A DNA stretch of 49,332 bases from CAYWKS01 sp964458935. GTDB taxonomy: Bacteria > Planctomycetota > Phycisphaerae > Phycisphaerales > Zrk34. The stretch is taken from contig CAYWKS010000021.1 of assembly GCA_964458935.1 (NCBI GenBank), positions 1 to 49,332 on the forward strand. Reading direction: 5' to 3'. Numbering within the stretch: position 1 is the stretch's first letter; the number at the start of each line of letters is the position of its first letter. Both the position numbers and the translations under genes were made by a program. The notes beneath the pieces were generated by a model, which saw only the letters and a program-made list of their open reading frames with translations, did not search any database and was not told where the DNA came from. This document shows, in pieces, positions 45,104-49,332 of the stretch.

Positions 45104-48100
45104 ATGACTCGGCGAGGCGTCATCGCCGCCATGGTCTGTTTGCTACTGGGGTTTGGGGCGACGGGGAACCTGCGCGCCGGGCAGATCGAGGCCGATCGGT
45201 TCGATCTGCCGGCGACCGCGCCCGGGCAGACCGCCTTCCAGACGATCAACTTCCGCCAGAGCTTCCAGCGCACGCCGCTGATCTTCATCACGCCCACCGA
45301 GCAGAACGCCGAACCCGCGGCGATCCGCATCCGCAACGTCACCGCCACCGGGTTCGAGGTTGTCCAGGTCGAGGCGCCCGGAGGCGACGGGCCGGCCGAT
45401 GCCATGACCAACCTCAGCTACATCGCGGTCGAGCCCGGCCGCCACGCGCTGGGCGGCGGGATGGTGATCGAGGCCTTTGCCCACGACACCACGACCACGG
45501 TCCGCCGCAGCCCGCCGTTCCCCGACGGCGGCGGCCACGACACCATCAGCTTCCGCGCCGGCTTCGCGGCCAACCCGACCGTGATCGGCATGGTGCAGAC
45601 CGACAACAACGAGCAGAACGCCCCGCCGGGCGACCCATCCTCGCCGTGGATGACCATCTCCGTGGTCAACGCCGGCACCGACGACGTGCAGATCGCCATC
45701 GAGCAGAGCGAGGTCGACGACGGCAATCCCGTCGCCGTGCCCGAGCGGGTGGGCTACCTCGCGGTCACCCGGGACGATGGCACACTCATCGACAGCGACG
45801 GCCTGGGCGTGATGGTCAACGCCCTGCTCTCGGCCAACAACGTCGACCACAACACCACACTCGTGCCGTTCGACGTGTCGTTCGCCCCGAACACGCCGCT
45901 GGTCGTCGCCGGCAAGACCACCCGCGACGGGGCAGACGGCGGCTGGATCCGCATCGACTCGGTCGACGCCGACGGCGTCCGCCTCGCGATCGAGGAGGAC
46001 GTGTTCAACGACGGCGACCAGACGCACACGAGCGAACAGGTCGGGGTGATCGCGATCGAGCGGGCGTTCGACGCGGTGCTGGCGACGCTGGACGCCGACA
46101 TCACCTGGCAGGGCGCCGCGGCCGACTGGGCCACCGCCGCTAACTGGGACAACTGGGACGGCACCAATTTCCGCCTGGCCAGCGGCGACCAGCTCATCTT
46201 CGACGACACCGGCGCCGCCACGCCGATCAGCTCCGTCACCGTCGCGTACGAGGCCCTGCTCGACGCGATCACCTTCAGCGGGTCGACGGCGTACACGATC
46301 GGCGACGGCGGCGGCAGCTTCCGCCTGGCCGACGGCGCGGCGATCACCAACCAGTCCGACCAGGTGCAGATGGTCGATGCGGCGTTCGCGGCGACCGGGG
46401 ACGCGGCGACGATCGACGCGGGCTCGGCGGCGGGCGGGGCGTTCGTGTTCGGGCCCAACGCGGCCATCGACCTGTCGCACAGCGGCGGGGTGGAGCTGAT
46501 CTTTACCGGCGACAACGACACGACAGTGAGCGGCGGGGTCCACGGCGACGGCGGCCGGCTGACCAAGATCGGCGGCGGGACGCTGACGCTGGCGGGGGCG
46601 AGCACGCACACCGGCGCCACGGACATCCGCGGGGGCGGGTTCGCCGTGGGCGCGGGGATCGACGCGGCGTCGGTGGGCGGCAGCTTCCGGCTGCGCCCGG
46701 GTGCGGCGTGGACGATCGACATCGACCCGACCCAGCCGAGCGTGCCGGGCACGAGCCACGACGTGCTGGACGCGGCGGGCCCGGCGCAGCTCGACGCGGG
46801 CGCCCCGCTGGCGGTGAACCTGCTGGCGGGCCCCGGGGCGCTGGAGCACGGGCAGCGCTGGGTGGTGCTGCGGTCGCCGGCGGGCATCGTCAACGCCGCC
46901 GCGGCGCTCATCGCCGACTTCGGGCTGCTGCACCTCGTGGCCGACCCGGCGTTCAGCGACGGCGACGCGTCGTTCGCGGTGGTGGCGACGCGGGCGATCT
47001 TCCAGCCGCGCGGGCAGACGGCGAACAACCGGTCGGTCGGCGGGGCGCTGGACTCGCTGAACATCCCGGCGCCGGGCGGCGCGACCGCGGCGCTGCTGAC
47101 GACGCTGGACGCGATGGACACCGCGTCGCTGAACCGGGCGATGCGGCAGTTCAGCCCCGAATCGACCGCGGCGGTGCAGTTCACGCAACAGCGGGCCACG
47201 TCGCTGTACCACCGGACCATCATGGATCACCTGCGGTCGCCGGGCGGTGGGGCAGCGGTCGCGGCGGGCCGCGGCCCCGGTGGCAGCGAGCTCGAGCCGC
47301 CCATGCTGGCCAGCGCTTCGGACGACCCGTTCCTGCTGGGTTTCGCGATGGGCGGCGGCGGGCAGGCGACCGGGCCGACCGATGCGGCCGACCGGGCGTT
47401 GGGCGACCTGGGTCTGTTCGCCCGGGGCGTGCACATGACCCACCGGCGGTCGACCGGCGGGGACCACGCCGGCTATGCCGGGCACACCAGCGGCGGGCAG
47501 GTCGGCGTGGACGCGCCGCTGCGGGTCGAGTCGGGCTCGGGCCTGCGGCTGGGTGCGGCGTTCGCCTACACCCGCACCGGGCTGGATTTCCACGACGGGC
47601 TGGGCGACGTGAACGCCAACACGTTCCGGCTGGGGCCTTACATCGGCGTGGAGCAGGGCGCATGGTTCGGCGGCGGATCGGTCAGCTACGCCCTGCACAC
47701 GATCGACCAGCGGCGGAACATCGACGCGTTGAGCGCGGTGGCGCGGTCGGATCGGTTGGCTCACGAGCTGACGGTGAACGTTCATGGCGGGCTGAACCTT
47801 CCGGCCGGTCGGTGGCGAGTGCAGCCCAGCGCGGGGGTGGATTACACGCTGTACCACGCCAACAGCTACGACGAGTCGGGCGCGGGGCTGGTGGACCTGC
47901 ACGTGGCGGGGCGAACCGAGCACGAGGTGGCGACGCGGCTGGGTGTGGCGGTGGCGAGGGACTTGCAGGTGGGCGGGATGGCGTTGACCGGCCGGGTGGG
48001 CGGGGCGTGGCGACACCAGTGGACGGACGAGGTGCAGTCGCTGTCGGCGCGTTTCGCCGCGGGCGGTGAGCGTTTCACGGTGGACGCGGTGGGCCCGCAG

Positions 48101-48241
48101 CGTGACGTGGCGGTCGCCCACGCGGAGCTGAGCGCCGACGCCGCCGACGGTGGCGAGCTGTTCGTGCGATACGACGCGTGGCTGGCCGACGCCGGCGACC
48201 GGACGCACGCGATCAGCGCGGGGGTGCGACTGCGATTCTGA
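45104..48241 (+). CDS. Autotransporter with H-type-lectin-like repeats
   Basis: 1045 aa. Signal peptide (1-25), three tandem repeats of about 100 residues (about 45-322), a Trp-rich 'ITWQGAAADWATAANW' module (333-348), a beta-helical passenger with a passenger-associated repeat 'LTKIGGGTLTLAGASTHTG' near 485, an alpha-helical linker region, and a C-terminal autotransporter beta-barrel (about 770-1045) ending in 'AGVRLRF' with the terminal Phe needed for BAM recognition. The N-terminal repeats resemble H-type lectin domains ('VTATGFEVVQVE'), so the surface-exposed part may bind sugars. It is expected on the cell surface. ATG 45104 is the only start giving a clean signal peptide; ribosome site weak (GGGA). 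Confidence 0.9.
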   Translation: MTRRGVIAAMVCLLLGFGATGNLRAGQIEADRFDLPATAPGQTAFQTINFRQSFQRTPLIFITPTEQNAEPAAIRIRNVTATGFEVVQVEAPGGDGPADAMTNLSYIAVEPGRHALGGGMVIEAFAHDTTTTVRRSPPFPDGGGHDTISFRAGFAANPTVIGMVQTDNNEQNAPPGDPSSPWMTISVVNAGTDDVQIAIEQSEVDDGNPVAVPERVGYLAVTRDDGTLIDSDGLGVMVNALLSANNVDHNTTLVPFDVSFAPNTPLVVAGKTTRDGADGGWIRIDSVDADGVRLAIEEDVFNDGDQTHTSEQVGVIAIERAFDAVLATLDADITWQGAAADWATAANWDNWDGTNFRLASGDQLIFDDTGAATPISSVTVAYEALLDAITFSGSTAYTIGDGGGSFRLADGAAITNQSDQVQMVDAAFAATGDAATIDAGSAAGGAFVFGPNAAIDLSHSGGVELIFTGDNDTTVSGGVHGDGGRLTKIGGGTLTLAGASTHTGATDIRGGGFAVGAGIDAASVGGSFRLRPGAAWTIDIDPTQPSVPGTSHDVLDAAGPAQLDAGAPLAVNLLAGPGALEHGQRWVVLRSPAGIVNAAAALIADFGLLHLVADPAFSDGDASFAVVATRAIFQPRGQTANNRSVGGALDSLNIPAPGGATAALLTTLDAMDTASLNRAMRQFSPESTAAVQFTQQRATSLYHRTIMDHLRSPGGGAAVAAGRGPGGSELEPPMLASASDDPFLLGFAMGGGGQATGPTDAADRALGDLGLFARGVHMTHRRSTGGDHAGYAGHTSGGQVGVDAPLRVESGSGLRLGAAFAYTRTGLDFHDGLGDVNANTFRLGPYIGVEQGAWFGGGSVSYALHTIDQRRNIDALSAVARSDRLAHELTVNVHGGLNLPAGRWRVQPSAGVDYTLYHANSYDESGAGLVDLHVAGRTEHEVATRLGVAVARDLQVGGMALTGRVGGAWRHQWTDEVQSLSARFAAGGERFTVDAVGPQRDVAVAHAELSADAADGGELFVRYDAWLADAGDRTHAISAGVRLRF
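45236..46069 (+). repeat. Three tandem lectin-like protein repeats
   Basis: Each unit begins with F-x3-F-x3/4-P followed by a beta strand (F50/F54/P58, F150/F154/P158, F256/F260/P265) and closes with a hydrophobic strand (SYIAVE, GYLAVT, GVIAIE). Periods are 100 and 106 residues. The DNA has diverged, so duplication is old. Confidence 0.7.
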
Positions 48242-48596
48242 GCGGTGCGTCGCCAAACGACGGCCTGCTGCGCGCGAGTGGGTCGCGTGTCCGCCCACAG
48301 CCTCGCCAGGGGCGGACAAGTCATGTAAGTTATTGTCATTATTGACTTTATACTTTTGCCGGGGTCTGTCCGCCCCTGGCCGGGCGGCCAGGCGGTGCGG
48401 GTGCGCGGCGGTGATGAGCGGGTGAGCATGCGCCGGGTCCTCTATAGAGGTGCGGCGCGGCGCGAACTTGCGCGGCGGGCTGTCGTTTCGGGCGTAAGGG
48501 GGCGGCGAACGGCGATCACGGCGGGCGCGCCCGGTGCGCCGGGGGCGTGGCGGCATCGGGTATGATGGGCGGCGGACCTGATGGAAGGAGTCGGCG
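48242..48596. other. 355-bp intergenic region
   Basis: No gene seen between the autotransporter and the DUF6941-like gene. It holds a nested inverted-repeat element with an A+T-rich core (48288-48392), the -10-like TATGAT (48561-48566) 30 nt before ATG 48597, and otherwise GC-rich sequence. Confidence 0.5.
48288..48392 (+). promoter_or_regulatory. Alternative-hairpin element with AT-rich core
   Basis: Four segments: A TGTCCGCCC (48288-48296), B GCCAGGGGCGGACA (48305-48318), C TGTCCGCCCCTGGC (48367-48380) and D GGCCAGG (48386-48392). B:C is a perfect 14-bp inverted repeat around a 48-nt A+T-rich core; A:B gives 9 bp with a 13-nt loop; C:D (48375-48381 with D) gives 7 bp with a 4-nt loop. A:B and C:D exclude B:C, as in an attenuator. 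The core has a further 6-bp pair AAGTCA/TGACTT. There is no T-tract, so simple intrinsic termination is not clear. Confidence 0.55.
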
Positions 48597-49097
48597 ATGG
48601 ACGTGCCGGTGGCGGTGTTGTGTGACGCGGCGACGGACTACGGGGGCAAGCTGAACCTGCTGGGCGCGTTCGACGCGATCATGGCGCGGGAGTTTCCGAT
48701 GGTCCACCCGTCGTGCATGCTGGCGGTGCGGGTGATATTCGAGCCGTACGAGATGGGCGAGCATCGCCTGGTGGTGAAGCTGACGGACGAGGACGGGATG
48801 GAGGTGATCGACCCGCTGGAGGCGCAGGCGGTGGTGAAGTGGCCGCCGGGTCGCCCGACGACGTTCGTCTCGCGGAACCTGATCGTGGGGATGAAGCGGC
48901 TGAAGTTTGCGCGGCCGGGCCGTTACGAGTTGAAGGTGATGATCGACGGGCATCACCTGGCGACGGCGCCGCTGCTGATCATGGCGGCGCCGAGCGGCGG
49001 TTCCGGGGGCGAGGCATCGGCGGGACCGGGGGGCGAGGGGCCGGGTGAGGAACCGGGCGCGGGTCCGGGTGAGGGGCCGGGCGGCGGGGGTGTGTGA
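48597..49097 (+). CDS. DUF6941-like small protein
   Basis: 166 aa. The first 130 residues match a small conserved beta-sandwich family: 'VAVLCDAATDYGGKLNLLGAFDAI', 'HPSCMLAVRVIFEPYEMGEH', 'FARPGRYELKVMIDG'. The last 35 residues are a Gly/Pro/Glu low-complexity tail. No signal peptide. AAGGAG 8 nt upstream fixes ATG 48597. The function of the family is not known to me; it is likely cytoplasmic. Confidence 0.85.
   Translation: MDVPVAVLCDAATDYGGKLNLLGAFDAIMAREFPMVHPSCMLAVRVIFEPYEMGEHRLVVKLTDEDGMEVIDPLEAQAVVKWPPGRPTTFVSRNLIVGMKRLKFARPGRYELKVMIDGHHLATAPLLIMAAPSGGSGGEASAGPGGEGPGEEPGAGPGEGPGGGGV
49003..49094 (+). repeat. Gly-Pro-Glu low-complexity tail
   Basis: Imperfect repeats of a GGxGPGE type encode the C-terminus of the DUF6941-like protein; the DNA is a G-rich run of short imperfect repeats. 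Confidence 0.7.
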
Positions 49098-49124
49098 GGG
49101 CGACGGCAACGACCGGGGCATGGC

Positions 49125-49332
49125 GTGGAAGCGAGCGGCGCACCGATTTGCGGGCAACGGCGACCGTGGCGCGAGCCGCTGGTCGGGCTGTGTGTCGCGT
49201 GGTCGGCGGGGCTGGCGGTGGGCTGGTCGGCACCGGGTGGATGTACGGCGTGGTGGGCGTTGGCGCAGGGGGGTTAGGCGGTTCTGGCGGCGGCGGGGCT
49301 GAAGCGCGCCGGGAGCGCGAGGGCGGGGGTCG
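49125..49332 (+). pseudogene. Possible interrupted ComEC-like N-terminus, cut by window edge
   Basis: In the frame starting at GTG 49125, the translation includes 'RRPWREPLVGLCVAWSAGLA' and, after an in-frame TAG at 49275-49277, 'AVLAAAGLKRAGSARAG'. A basic RPWREPL followed by two short hydrophobic helices is how ComEC/Rec2 DNA-uptake channels begin. The stop could be real, a sequencing error, or the gene could start after it. Weak call: only about 70 codons are visible. Confidence 0.22.

Noticed and set aside
48288..48392. Integron attC site or insertion-sequence ends
   Set aside because: No GTTRRRY/RYYYAAC core sites, no target-site duplication and no transposase or integrase gene nearby.
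45143..48556. 1137-aa reverse-strand open frame opposite the autotransporter, longer than the gene itself
   Set aside because: Arg/His/Pro/Val-rich translation without domains. The plus strand has a signal peptide, repeats and a barrel ending in Phe. High G+C leaves antisense frames open.
49045..49302. 85-aa plus-strand ORF at the window end
   Set aside because: Arg/Gly-rich read-through of the low-complexity tail in another frame, no family features.

Overview
The window is G+C-rich (about two thirds or more by eye) and gene-dense, from a diderm bacterium. Markers of the outer membrane are a LolCD-type exporter, several lipoproteins and a complete autotransporter with a C-terminal beta-barrel ending in Phe. 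The combination of a MoxR / DUF58 / BatA-like / VWA cluster, a DUF6941-like protein and several large secreted or membrane proteins without clear families suggests a planctomycete, most likely of the Phycisphaerae. That placement rests on gene content and style, not on a marker-gene tree. No rRNA, tRNA, CRISPR array, insertion sequence or prophage was recognised.

Layout. 0.2-8 kb is a mosaic of short units in both directions: MarR regulator plus membrane protein (+); nitrilase plus GNAT acetyltransferase (-); MATE exporter (-) divergent from a metallophosphoesterase (+); ROK sugar kinase (-) divergent from an unusual alkaline phosphatase (+). 8-17.3 kb is a minus-strand stretch: an oligopeptide ABC importer with only one ATPase gene, an isolated short ATP synthase epsilon gene, a LolD/LolC-type exporter and lysyl-tRNA synthetase. 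17.3-24.6 kb is a plus-strand stretch: polytopic membrane protein, 6-phosphofructokinase, secreted trehalase-fold glycosidase, and an ECF sigma factor / anti-sigma / PDZ-protein module.

24.8-43.5 kb is an 18.7-kb run of thirteen minus-strand genes. Its core, in transcription order, is a 672-aa helical membrane protein, MoxR AAA+ ATPase, a 612-aa membrane protein with a large periplasmic part, an ABC-2 ATPase, two paralogous permeases, a DUF58 protein, a BatA-like VWA membrane protein and a 939-aa protein with two VWA domains. Many junctions overlap by 4 or 8 nt, so the genes look co-expressed and probably form one envelope machine. Upstream in the same direction lie a small conserved protein, a lipoprotein, an RDD membrane protein and a protein with a pseudopilin-like C-terminus.

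43.6-49.3 kb is plus strand: thioredoxin reductase, a rhodanese, a 1045-aa autotransporter with three lectin-like repeats, an unusual element of mutually exclusive hairpins in a 355-bp intergenic region, a DUF6941-like protein and a possible interrupted ComEC-like start at the window edge.

Several genes have a -10-like hexamer 6-12 nt before the start codon and no Shine-Dalgarno sequence, suggesting leaderless mRNAs. The observations most worth testing are the MoxR-ABC-VWA cluster, the lectin-repeat autotransporter and the alternative-pairing element behind it.
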